A stretch of 64,000 nucleotides of DNA from Variovorax paradoxus. Its GTDB lineage: Bacteria > Pseudomonadota > Gammaproteobacteria > Burkholderiales > Burkholderiaceae_C. The DNA lies in NCBI RefSeq assembly GCF_030815855.1, contig NZ_JAUSXG010000001.1, positions 3,968,001 through 4,032,000 of the forward strand, in the 5' to 3' direction. A model generated the notes under the pieces. It searched no databases, was not told the origin of the DNA, and was given only the letters and a program-made list of their open reading frames with translations. This document shows positions 52,621 through 64,000 of the stretch, piece after piece. Position numbers and translations under genes: made by a program. Numbering within the stretch: the first letter of the stretch is position 1; the number at the start of each line of letters is the position of its first letter.

Positions 52621-53108
52621 TTTTTGTTGGCTGTTCCCGGCGTCGAAGTATTTCCCTCGGCCGCCTTGCTATAGAGGAACTGGCTGATCAGGTTTTCCAA
52701 TACCACGGCCGATTGCGTCGCGGTAATGGTGTCGCCGGCTTGCAGGTTCTTCTCCTCGGCGCCCGCTTCGATTCCGATGTACTGCTCGCCGAGCAGGCCA
52801 CTGGTCAGAATCTTGAGCGAGCTGTCCTTGGGAAAACTGTAACGGTTTTGTAATGCCAGCGTGACGCTGGCCTGAAAAGACTTGTCGTCGAACGAGATCG
52901 ACTCCACGCGCCCGACCACGACGCCCGCGCTCTTGACCGCCGTTTGCGGCTTGAGCCCGCCGATGTTGTCGAAGCGCGCGGTGACGTTGTAGGTCTTCTG
53001 GAAATTCAGGCTCAGCAGGTTGGCCGACTGCAGCGCGAGGAACAGCAGCGCCGCGCCGCCGATCAGCACGAACAGGCCGACCCAGATGTCGTTGGTGGAA
53101 CGTTGCAT
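52617..53108 (-). CDS. mlaD: MCE-domain protein MlaD
   Basis: MlaD forms a hexameric ring on the periplasmic side of the MlaFEDB transporter, binding phospholipid. From the ATG at 53108 the protein has 163 residues: one N-terminal helix (DIWVGLFVLIGGAALLFLALQ) and one MCE domain (VTARFDNIGGLKPQTAVKSAGVVVGRVESI, then LLGEQYIGIEAGAEEKNLQAGDTI). A GTG at 53117 is an alternative start. It lies 37 bases after mlaE and overlaps mlaA. Confidence 0.95.
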   Translation of the reverse strand: MQRSTNDIWVGLFVLIGGAALLFLALQSANLLSLNFQKTYNVTARFDNIGGLKPQTAVKSAGVVVGRVESISFDDKSFQASVTLALQNRYSFPKDSSLKILTSGLLGEQYIGIEAGAEEKNLQAGDTITATQSAVVLENLISQFLYSKAAEGNTSTPGTANKK

Positions 53109-53145
53109 GGTTTGCACTCTCTAGAACGATGGGAGCAAAGCCCCT

Positions 53146-53928
53146 TCAAATACTGAACATCATGGCGGTCAACAGGAAGTCGAGGCCGAGCACCGAAAGC
53201 GACGCCATGACCACGGTGCGCGTGGTCGCGCGCGACACGCCTTCAGGCGTGGGCTGGGCTTCGTAGCCCTGCAGCAGCGCGATGAAGGTCACGGTAAAAC
53301 CGAAGACGATGCTCTTGATCACGCCGTTGCCCACGTCGCGCCAGACGTCGACGCCGCCCTGCATCTGGCCCCAGAAGGCGCCCGGGTCGACACCCAGCAT
53401 CAGCACGCCCACCACATAACCGCCCATGATGCCAACTGCGCTGAACACGGCCGCCAGCAGCGGCATGGTGATCACGCCGGCCCAGAAACGCGGGGCGAGA
53501 ATGCGCCGCACGGGGTCGACCGCCATCATTTCCATGGCGCTGAGCTGCTCGCCGGCTTTCATGAGGCCGATTTCCGCGGTCAGCGACGTGCCGGCCCGCC
53601 CGGTGAAAAGCAGGGCCGCCACCACGGGGCCGAGTTCGCGCACCAGGCTCAGGGCGACCAGCAGGCCGAGCGCTTCGGAAGAACCGTAGCGCTGCAGCGC
53701 GTAATACATCTGCAGGCCCAGCACGAAGCCGACGAAAAGGCCCGACACCGCGATGATCGCCAGAGAGTAGTTGCCCAAAAAGTGAATCTGGTCGCGCACC
53801 AGGCTGAAGCGCCGGAGGCTCTGCGCGCCCTGGAATGCCAGGCGCATGAACAGCTTGGCGCCATAGCCCAGGTCGGCGAGCTTGCTGCGAACGGCGAAGC
53901 CGACATCGGCGGGCTTCCACCAAGTCAT
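53146..53928 (-). CDS. mlaE: Lipid transport permease MlaE
   Basis: MlaE is the transmembrane part of the Mla lipid transporter. The 260-residue protein has five to six helices and the MlaE signature: [48 protein letters not shown], whose ATPase-contact loop is followed by [15 protein letters not shown]. The ATG at 53928 stands directly after repeat copy E, which fills the spacer to mlaF. Confidence 0.95.
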   Translation of the reverse strand: MTWWKPADVGFAVRSKLADLGYGAKLFMRLAFQGAQSLRRFSLVRDQIHFLGNYSLAIIAVSGLFVGFVLGLQMYYALQRYGSSEALGLLVALSLVRELGPVVAALLFTGRAGTSLTAEIGLMKAGEQLSAMEMMAVDPVRRILAPRFWAGVITMPLLAAVFSAVGIMGGYVVGVLMLGVDPGAFWGQMQGGVDVWRDVGNGVIKSIVFGFTVTFIALLQGYEAQPTPEGVSRATTRTVVMASLSVLGLDFLLTAMMFSI

Positions 53929-54014
53929 ATGAGCCCCCACGTTCGGCACTTCGTGTCCTCACTGCCCCCCGAGGGGGCCGTCGCTTGCTCGGGGCGGCCC
54001 AGCGCTGCGCTCAT
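53929..54014 (-). repeat. GC-rich hairpin repeat, inverted subtype, copy E (mlaF-mlaE spacer)
   Basis: It is bounded by ATGAGC and GCTCAT as terminal inverted repeats. Inside are GGGCCGCCCC, a CCCCC-TC-GGGGG stem, GAGGACACGAAGTGCCGAAC and TGGGGG. The mlaF stop codon lies within its first bases and the mlaE ATG follows its last base. It aligns along its length with copy D. Confidence 0.87.
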
Positions 54015-54835
54015 GCCCTTCCCCCTTCATTGCCGAAATCTTGTTCGACGCCGACGCCCGGGTAATGGAAATGCACCGGCCCATCGGGCAAGGCATTGAC
54101 GAACTGGTGAACCAGCGGATCGGCGCTCTGCCGCACTTCATCGGGCGCCCCCTGCGCGGCGATGCTGCCGTTGGCGAGGACGATCACGTGGTCGGCGATG
54201 CGGAATGTTTCTTCGAGATCGTGCGAGACCACGATACTGGTCAGCCCGAGCGTGTCGTTCAGCTGGCGAATCAGCCGCGCCGCCGTGCCCAGCGAAATCG
54301 GATCGAGTCCGGCGAACGGCTCGTCGTACATCACGAGGTCGGGGTCGAGCGCAATGGCGCGCGCCAGCGCCACGCGGCGCGCCATGCCGCCGGAAACTTC
54401 GCTGGGCATCAGGTCGCGCGCGCCGCGCAAACCCACCGCGTCGAGCTTCATGAGCACGATGTCGCGCACCAGCGCTTCCGACAGCTGTGTGTGCTCGCGG
54501 AGCGGAAACGCCACGTTGTCGAACACGCTCATGTCGGTGAACAAGGCCCCGAATTGAAAGAGCATGCCCATGCGGCGCCGCGCCGCATAGAGGCCCCCGG
54601 CGTCGAATTTGCCGACATCCTGGCCGTCGAAAAGCACCTCGCCGCGCTGCGCCCGCTGCTGTCCGCCGACGAGACGCAGCACGGTGGTCTTGCCACCGCC
54701 CGAGGCTCCCATGAGCGCCGTGACCTTGCCGCGCGGAACGGCAAAGGACACACCGTCGAGGATCGCGCGCGCGCCATAGCCGAACGTGACGTCGCGGAAC
54801 TCTACAAAAGGGTGTGGCTGTGCGGCTGGGTCCAT
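54011..54835 (-). CDS. mlaF: Lipid transport ATPase MlaF
   Basis: MlaF powers the Mla transporter. From the ATG at 54835 the protein has 274 residues: Walker A GASGGGKTT near residues 43-51, the signature EVSGGMARRVALARAI, Walker B LVMYDEPFAGLDP and the switch VVSHDLEE. The C-terminal tail (HFHYPGVGVEQDFGN) is in the place of the segment that reaches the partner MlaF subunit and MlaB. It heads the mla operon just downstream of the gltD terminator. Confidence 0.95.
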   Translation of the reverse strand: MDPAAQPHPFVEFRDVTFGYGARAILDGVSFAVPRGKVTALMGASGGGKTTVLRLVGGQQRAQRGEVLFDGQDVGKFDAGGLYAARRRMGMLFQFGALFTDMSVFDNVAFPLREHTQLSEALVRDIVLMKLDAVGLRGARDLMPSEVSGGMARRVALARAIALDPDLVMYDEPFAGLDPISLGTAARLIRQLNDTLGLTSIVVSHDLEETFRIADHVIVLANGSIAAQGAPDEVRQSADPLVHQFVNALPDGPVHFHYPGVGVEQDFGNEGGRA

Positions 54836-54841
54836 CTCAAT

Positions 54842-54874
54842 AAAAAAGCCGGGCGCCTTGACAGGCATCCCGGC
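54842..54874 (-). terminator. Rho-independent terminator of gltB-gltD
   Basis: On the minus strand GCCGGGATGCC pairs with GGCGCCCGGC (one bulged position) around a short loop and is followed by TTTTTT. It lies about 60 bases after the gltD stop and just before mlaF. Confidence 0.8.
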
Positions 54875-54933
54875 ATGCGGTTTCCGCAAATGATAGCGGG
54901 GCCGTGACCGGCCCCGCAAAATTGAAACAAAAA

Positions 54934-56412
54934 TCAGCGCGGTAAGTCGCTAAATCCCATCAAAAACTCATCCACCGAGCGCGCAGCCTGACGGCCTTCG
55001 CGAATCGCCCACACGACGAGCGACTGGCCGCGACGAATGTCGCCCGCAGCAAACACCTTTGGCACGTTGGTGGCGTAGCCACCGATAAAATCGACCGTGG
55101 CCTTGGCATTGCCACGTGCGTCCTTCTCGACGCCGAAGGCATCGAGCACAGCGGCCACGGGGCTGACAAAGCCCATGGCGAGCAGCACGAGGTCGGCCTT
55201 GAGGATCTGTTCGCTGCCGGCCACTTCCTGCATCTTGCCGTCCTTCCACTCCACGCGAACGGTCTTCAGGCCCGTGATCTTGCCCTTTTCGCCGATGAAC
55301 TCCTTGGTGGAGATCGCGAACTCGCGCTCGCAGCCTTCCTCATGGCTGGAGCTGGTGCGCAGCTTGATGGGCCAGTAGGGCCAGGTCAGCGGGCGGTTTT
55401 CTTCCTCGGGCGGCTGGGGCATCAGCTCGAACTGCGTAACGCTGACCGCGCCGTGGCGGTTGCTCGTGCCCACGCAGTCGGAGCCGGTGTCGCCGCCACC
55501 GATGACGATGACGTGCTTGCCGTCCGCGCGCAGCTGGCCCTTGACCTTGTCGCCCGCGTTGACGCGGTTCTGCTGGGGCAGGAACTCCATGGCGAAATGA
55601 ATGCCGTCGAGGTCACGCCCCGGCACCGGCAGGTCGCGCGACTGCTCGGCGCCGCCGGTGAGCAGCACGGCGTCGAATTCTTTCTGCAGTTGCTCGGGCG
55701 TGACGGTTTCCTTGGCGAGGTTGGTCACCTTGGAGCCCTTGCCCAGCGGGTCTTTCGCGGCACCGACCATCACGCCGGTGCGGAAGGTCACGCCCTCGGC
55801 CTTCATCTGCTCGACGCGGCGGTCGATGTGCGTCTTCTCCATCTTGAAGTCGGGAATGCCGTAGCGCAGCAGGCCGCCGATGCGGTCGTTCTTCTCGAAC
55901 AGCGTCACATCGTGACCGGCGCGTGCAAGCTGCTGCGCGGCCGCCATGCCGGCCGGGCCCGAACCCACCACGGCCACCTTCTTGCCGGTCTTGTGCTTGG
56001 CGACGCGCGGCGCCACCCAGCCTTCGTCCCAGGCGCGGTCGATGATCGCGTGTTCCAGCGACTTGATGCCGACCGGGTCGTCGTTCACGTTGAGCACGCA
56101 GGCCGCCTCGCAGGGCGCGGGGCAGATGCGGCCGGTGAACTCCGGAAAATTGTTGGTCGAGTCGAGCACCGCGAAGGCGTTCTGCCAATCGTTGCGGTAC
56201 ACGAGGTCGTTGAAGTCCGGAATGATGTTGTTGACCGGGCAGCCGCTGTTGCAGAACGGCGTGCCGCAGTCCATGCAGCGCGCGCCCTGCACCTTGGCCT
56301 GTTCGTTGCTCAGGCCGACGACGAATTCCTTGTAGTGCTTGACGCGCTCTTCGATGGGCTTGTAGCCCTCTTCGACACGCTCATGCTCCATGAAGCCAGT
56401 GATCTTTCCCAT
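54934..56412 (-). CDS. gltD: Glutamate synthase small subunit GltD
   Basis: GltD passes electrons from NADPH to the large subunit of glutamate synthase. The 492-residue protein has the N-terminal iron-sulfur cysteine motif ([19 protein letters not shown]), the FAD-binding [15 protein letters not shown] near residue 150, and the NADPH-binding [13 protein letters not shown] near residue 290. The C-terminal FAD segment is [18 protein letters not shown]. It follows gltB after 35 bases and ends at a terminator. Confidence 0.97.
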   Translation of the reverse strand: MGKITGFMEHERVEEGYKPIEERVKHYKEFVVGLSNEQAKVQGARCMDCGTPFCNSGCPVNNIIPDFNDLVYRNDWQNAFAVLDSTNNFPEFTGRICPAPCEAACVLNVNDDPVGIKSLEHAIIDRAWDEGWVAPRVAKHKTGKKVAVVGSGPAGMAAAQQLARAGHDVTLFEKNDRIGGLLRYGIPDFKMEKTHIDRRVEQMKAEGVTFRTGVMVGAAKDPLGKGSKVTNLAKETVTPEQLQKEFDAVLLTGGAEQSRDLPVPGRDLDGIHFAMEFLPQQNRVNAGDKVKGQLRADGKHVIVIGGGDTGSDCVGTSNRHGAVSVTQFELMPQPPEEENRPLTWPYWPIKLRTSSSHEEGCEREFAISTKEFIGEKGKITGLKTVRVEWKDGKMQEVAGSEQILKADLVLLAMGFVSPVAAVLDAFGVEKDARGNAKATVDFIGGYATNVPKVFAAGDIRRGQSLVVWAIREGRQAARSVDEFLMGFSDLPR

Positions 56413-56447
56413 CGCGGTTCCTCTGTTCTTCGTATCTGTTGCCGCGC

Positions 56448-61196
<4,749 letters not shown>

Positions 61197-61264
61197 GGCG
61201 CACTCCTTCAGTTTTTCGCAGGGAAGAGAAGGATATTGCGATGCACAAAGAATGCCAAATACTT

Positions 61265-61325
61265 TATTGGGGGTCAGATTCCCATTAAATCCCGAGCTTT
61301 CTGGTCGGCATTAAATTGGGGACAT
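61265..61325. repeat. RAYT-associated element upstream of gltB
   Basis: The plus strand carries TGGGGGTCAGATTCCCATTA, then a second CATTAAAT about 27 bases on, followed by TTGGGGAC. The outer GGGGTC and GGGGAC boxes and the paired CATTAAAT give a semi-symmetrical element of the kind often seen beside REP-associated transposase genes in proteobacteria. It sits between the transposase 3' end and the gltB start. Confidence 0.5.
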
Positions 61326-61372
61326 GTTAGTTGAAGGCGGGGAGCTGCGTTACCGGCCGCACGCCCGTCGAC

Positions 61373-62068
61373 TCAGGAACCCGGAGCCGACGGCGGACGC
61401 CCCGCCTTGGCCTTGGCCACGCGTCGTTCGGTCGATTTCTGAAGCGACGCGAGAAAATTCGCATCGCCGGCGGCCCACCCTCGCAAAGTGGCCTCGGTAA
61501 GCGTCCCCTGGTCGGCCGCCCGCACGCCCGCGCGCACCAGTTCGGCATACGCGGCTTCGCGGGCGAAAGGCGTGTTGCCCAGTTCCCAGTACAGCGGATG
61601 CGGCGTCAGCAGCTTGTCCTGCCGCAGGCCGGCGTAGTGCGCGTAACTGGACCAGGGAAAGTCGCGCGCGTCGGACACGAGGCCCGCCCGCACGGGATTG
61701 AGGTCGATGTACGCCATGCAGGTCAGCAGGTAGCGATCGGTCTGGATCAGCGTCGACCTGTAGCGCCCTTCCCACAGCGTGCCGCTGCGGCCATGGCGGT
61801 CGTTGAAGTAGCGCACATAGCTGCGCCCTACCGACTGCATGAACTGCGGCAGCCCGGTGGTGGTGCCGGGCGTGGCCAGCAGATGGAAATGGTTGTCCAT
61901 CAGCACATAGGCATGCAGCGCAATGCCGAAGCGAGGGGCGGCGTCGGCCAGCAGACCGAGCAGCCGTTCGTGGTCCGCGCGGTCGACAAAGATCGCCTGG
62001 CGGTTGTTGCCACGCTGGATCACGTGGTGCGGCATGTCGGCGAGCGTGAGGCGGGGCAGACGGGCCAT
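61373..62068 (-). CDS. REP-associated tyrosine transposase (RAYT, Y1/HUH family)
   Basis: From the ATG at 62068 the protein has 231 residues. It has the RAYT pattern: PHHVIQRGNNRQAIF near residue 13, the metal-binding HUH motif in MDNHFHLLATP (H60, H62), and the catalytic-tyrosine region GRSYVRYFNDRHGRSGTLWEGRY (Y84 or Y87). YIDLNPVRAGLV follows. RAYTs are single-copy domesticated relatives of IS200/IS605 transposases thought to move REP/BIME elements. The gene is intact. It lies 32 bases downstream of the methyltransferase gene, with a variable basic C-terminus. Confidence 0.9.
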   Translation of the reverse strand: MARLPRLTLADMPHHVIQRGNNRQAIFVDRADHERLLGLLADAAPRFGIALHAYVLMDNHFHLLATPGTTTGLPQFMQSVGRSYVRYFNDRHGRSGTLWEGRYRSTLIQTDRYLLTCMAYIDLNPVRAGLVSDARDFPWSSYAHYAGLRQDKLLTPHPLYWELGNTPFAREAAYAELVRAGVRAADQGTLTEATLRGWAAGDANFLASLQKSTERRVAKAKAGRPPSAPGS

Positions 62069-62100
62069 GGCGTGACAGCGGCGCGCGCTTGAAAAAAAGA

Positions 62101-62982
62101 TCAGGACAGGCGAAAGCGCGTGTCGCCCAAGGCATCGAGCCCGAACTGCGAGAGCAGTTCGCCAAGCCGAGCGGCGGCGCTGGCCTTGCGCTGCCCGGTG
62201 TGGCGCGCAAGGATCAGTTCGTTCTTCATGCTGTGCTCCCAGCCCACCAGCTCTGTGACCGTGACGCTGTAGCCGTTGGCCTCGAGATAGAGGCAGCGCA
62301 GCACGTTGGTCAGCTGGCTGCCGATTTCGCGGGTGTGCAGCGGATGGCGCCAGAGCTCGGCCAACGGCGTGCGCGACAAGGCCAGCGCCTTGGTTTCGCG
62401 CAGGCACGCCGCCACCTCGGCCTGGCAGCACGGCACCAGCACCATGCAGCGCGCCTTCTTCGCGAGCCCGAAGGCAATCGCGTCGTCGGTGGCGGTGTCG
62501 CAGGCATGCAGCGCGGTGACCACGTCGATCCGCTCGGGCAGTTCGCTTGCCTGCGCCGATTCGGCCACGGTGAGATTCAGGAACGACATCCGGCCGAAGC
62601 CGAGTTGCCGTGCCAGCGCGCGCGATTTCTCGACCAGCTCGCTTCGCGTTTCGATACCGTAGACATGGCCGCCCTCGCGCGACCGGAAGAACAGGTCGTA
62701 GATGATGAAGCCAAGGTACGACTTGCCGGCGCCGTGGTCGGCCAGCGTGGCCTCGGCGCCGCCGTCCGGGAGTTCGCGCAGCAGTTGCTCGATGAACTGG
62801 AACAGGTGGTACACCTGCTTGAGCTTGCGCCGCGAGTCCTGGTTGAGCCGGCCCTCGCGCGTGAGGATGTGCAATTCCTTCAGGAGCTCGACGGACTGGC
62901 CCGGCCGCAGCACCTCGGACAGCTCGGCGTCGGCCTTGGCGGCCTTGTTCGTTTTTACGGCCTTGGCCGTCTGCGTCGTCAT
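62101..62982 (-). CDS. SAM-dependent methyltransferase (Methyltransf_32-like)
   Basis: The 293-residue protein has a Lys/Ala-rich N-terminal segment of about 20 residues and a class I methyltransferase core: LADHGAGKSYLGFIIYDLF as motif I, GIETRSELVEKSRALA as motif II, and VVTALHACDTATDDAIAFGL, then MVLVPCCQAEVAACL. The HACDTATDDA and PCCQ motifs are typical of the family related to tRNA 2'-O-methyltransferase-like proteins, so an RNA target is possible but unproven. It overlaps the DUF1415 gene by 4 bases. Confidence 0.85.
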   Translation of the reverse strand: MTTQTAKAVKTNKAAKADAELSEVLRPGQSVELLKELHILTREGRLNQDSRRKLKQVYHLFQFIEQLLRELPDGGAEATLADHGAGKSYLGFIIYDLFFRSREGGHVYGIETRSELVEKSRALARQLGFGRMSFLNLTVAESAQASELPERIDVVTALHACDTATDDAIAFGLAKKARCMVLVPCCQAEVAACLRETKALALSRTPLAELWRHPLHTREIGSQLTNVLRCLYLEANGYSVTVTELVGWEHSMKNELILARHTGQRKASAAARLGELLSQFGLDALGDTRFRLS

Positions 62983-63554
62983 GATCGGGCACTCCCGGGT
63001 CCCACGTCGAGCGCGGCCCAGCCCGCCGGGCCCAGCGCTTCAAGCGTCTCGATGTTGCGTTCGAAAATGGCTTCGGCTTCGGGAAACGCCTCGACCGCGC
63101 GGTTCACGCTGTCTTCACGCAGCAAATGAAGCGTCGGATACGGCGCGCGATTGGTGGCGTTCGTGATGTCGTCCGGCTCGGTGCCGCCGAACTGAAACTG
63201 CGGATGAAAGCTCGCGAGCTGGAACACGCCGTCGAAGCCCGCGCGGGCAAGCTTGCGTTCGGCGCGCGCCGTGAAATCGTTGAAGTCCAGAAAATCCGCC
63301 AAGGTATTGGGTGCTATCAGCAAGGTGGTGTCGCGCACCGAGGCGTCGAGCGCGGCAAGTTCATGGGCCTCGGCGAGGAGCATGTCGATCAGCGCCGTGT
63401 CGTCGGCCGGCAGGTACACGGCGTAATGAATTTGCGCCTTCGCATGCACCGCCTTCGCGAACGGACACAGGTTGAGCCCGATGACCGCGCGCTCGAGCCA
63501 GCGCCGCGTATCGGCTTCGGCCTGAATGGCTCCGATTGTCGCCGTGCCTGTCAT
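62979..63554 (-). CDS. DUF1415 family protein
   Basis: The ATG at 63554 gives 191 residues. The conserved start is TRRWLERAVIGLNLCPFAKAV with an invariant Cys. DTTLLIAPNTLADFLDFNDF, FQLASFHPQFQFGGTEPDDITNATNRAPYPTLHLLREDSV and the following Glu-rich helix match DUF1415. The conserved His, Asp and Cys suggest an enzyme, but no function is known. It is coupled by ATGA overlaps to the MFS gene upstream and the methyltransferase gene downstream. Confidence 0.9.
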   Translation of the reverse strand: MTGTATIGAIQAEADTRRWLERAVIGLNLCPFAKAVHAKAQIHYAVYLPADDTALIDMLLAEAHELAALDASVRDTTLLIAPNTLADFLDFNDFTARAERKLARAGFDGVFQLASFHPQFQFGGTEPDDITNATNRAPYPTLHLLREDSVNRAVEAFPEAEAIFERNIETLEALGPAGWAALDVGPGSARS

Positions 63555-64000
63555 GCCACTGCCGCCGAAGGGCGTATTCGTCCGAGCTGCCGCGCCATGG
63601 CCATGCCGGCCAGCGAGCAGGCCAGCGTGGCCGTCCATGTCCAGTGCCAGCCGCCGACCCGGTGCGCGACCCAGGCCACCGCGGGTGGCGCCAGGAACTG
63701 GCCCAGAGAAGAGGCCTGCTGCATGAGCCCGACGGTCGTGGAAACGGTCTGGGGCCCAGGCGCGAGGCGAACCCCGAGCAGGAACAGGGTGGCCGGCACC
63801 ACCCCGCCGCCGAGCGAAAAGGCGCAGACCGCGACATAGCGGAGCGCGGGCGGCAGGCCGAACGCGTCGGCTCCTTGCCCCACTTGCGCAAAAGCCGCGA
63901 CGCCGCCCAGCGCCATCGCCGCAAAACCCCACTTCAGCAAGCGCTCGGGCGCGACACCGCGCTGCAGCCAGCGCCCGCCCGCCACATTGCCGACGATGTT
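63551..64000 (-). CDS. MFS transporter (C-terminal part, cut by the window edge)
   Basis: The last 149 codons are present and continue past the right edge. The fragment shows NVAGGRWLQRGVAPERLLKWGFAAMALGG and four following hydrophobic segments, including GLMQQASSLGQFLAPPAVAWVAHRVGGWHW. This is the second half of a 12-helix major-facilitator protein of the YbfB/drug-efflux-like kind. The substrate cannot be judged. It overlaps the DUF1415 start by 4 bases and heads the DUF1415-methyltransferase group. Confidence 0.75.
   Translation of the reverse strand, partial: NIVGNVAGGRWLQRGVAPERLLKWGFAAMALGGVAAFAQVGQGADAFGLPPALRYVAVCAFSLGGGVVPATLFLLGVRLAPGPQTVSTTVGLMQQASSLGQFLAPPAVAWVAHRVGGWHWTWTATLACSLAGMAMARQLGRIRPSAAVA

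Overview
The window looks like a chromosomal segment of a high-GC betaproteobacterium of the order Burkholderiales, most likely family Comamonadaceae and plausibly Variovorax. This is inferred from protein character and from gene order typical of the order (petABC-sspAB; hisIE-HIT-tatABC; mlaFED-mlaA-mlaCB-bolA-murA-hisG; gltBD). No database search was run. There is no prophage, integrase, CRISPR array or rRNA operon. The only mobile-type gene is a REP-associated (RAYT-like) transposase near 61.4-62.1 kb.

Layout. 1-6.6 kb: lipoprotein-export genes (lolD, cut by the window edge, and lolC), an RpfE-like gene coupled to recJ, a long-tailed SDR, a YoaK-family membrane protein and a small YXWGXW-type exported protein. 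6.7-11.1 kb: tRNA-Thr(TGT), sspB, sspA and the cytochrome bc1 genes petC, petB and petA. 11.3-25.3 kb: an exopolysaccharide/capsule locus placed between petA and mscL, which are close neighbours in related genomes as I remember them. Its plus-strand arm carries yjbE/gfcA-like, yjbF/gfcB-like and a single gene fusing GfcC (YjbG) to YjbH (GfcD). Its convergent minus-strand arm carries wza, wzb and wzc, then a priming sugar transferase, a pyruvyl transferase, one GT4 glycosyltransferase, a PslG-like glycoside hydrolase and a Wzx-like flippase. These are the parts of an E. coli group 4 capsule operon, but split, rearranged and partly fused. I see no Wzy polymerase.

25.7-34.6 kb: a PAP2 phosphatase, mscL, pdxA, a Nif3-like gene, an MHS-type MFS transporter, a DegS/DegQ-type protease, tatC-tatB-tatA, a HIT protein and a DUF4870 protein. 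34.2-47.2 kb: histidine biosynthesis, interrupted by accessory genes. These are a mutarotase, dctA behind a near-consensus sigma-54 promoter, an orphan glutamate/aspartate-type binding protein, an orphan AAA ATPase, two envelope proteins of unknown role and a small membrane protein. 47.2-54.8 kb: murA, bolA, an ABC-2 exporter and a complete Mla lipid-transport cluster including mlaA. 54.8-61.2 kb: gltD and gltB (glutamate synthase) with a clear terminator. 61.3-64 kb: the RAYT-like transposase, a methyltransferase, a DUF1415 protein and the 3' part of an MFS gene.

A family of about 85-95 bp GC-rich, hairpin-forming intergenic repeats occurs five times. Three copies lie directly downstream of stop codons in the same orientation. 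Two lie inverted and fill the whole spacer between the ATPase and permease genes of two different ABC transporters. Many genes are coupled by 4-base ATGA/GTGA overlaps, so long polycistronic minus-strand transcripts are likely.
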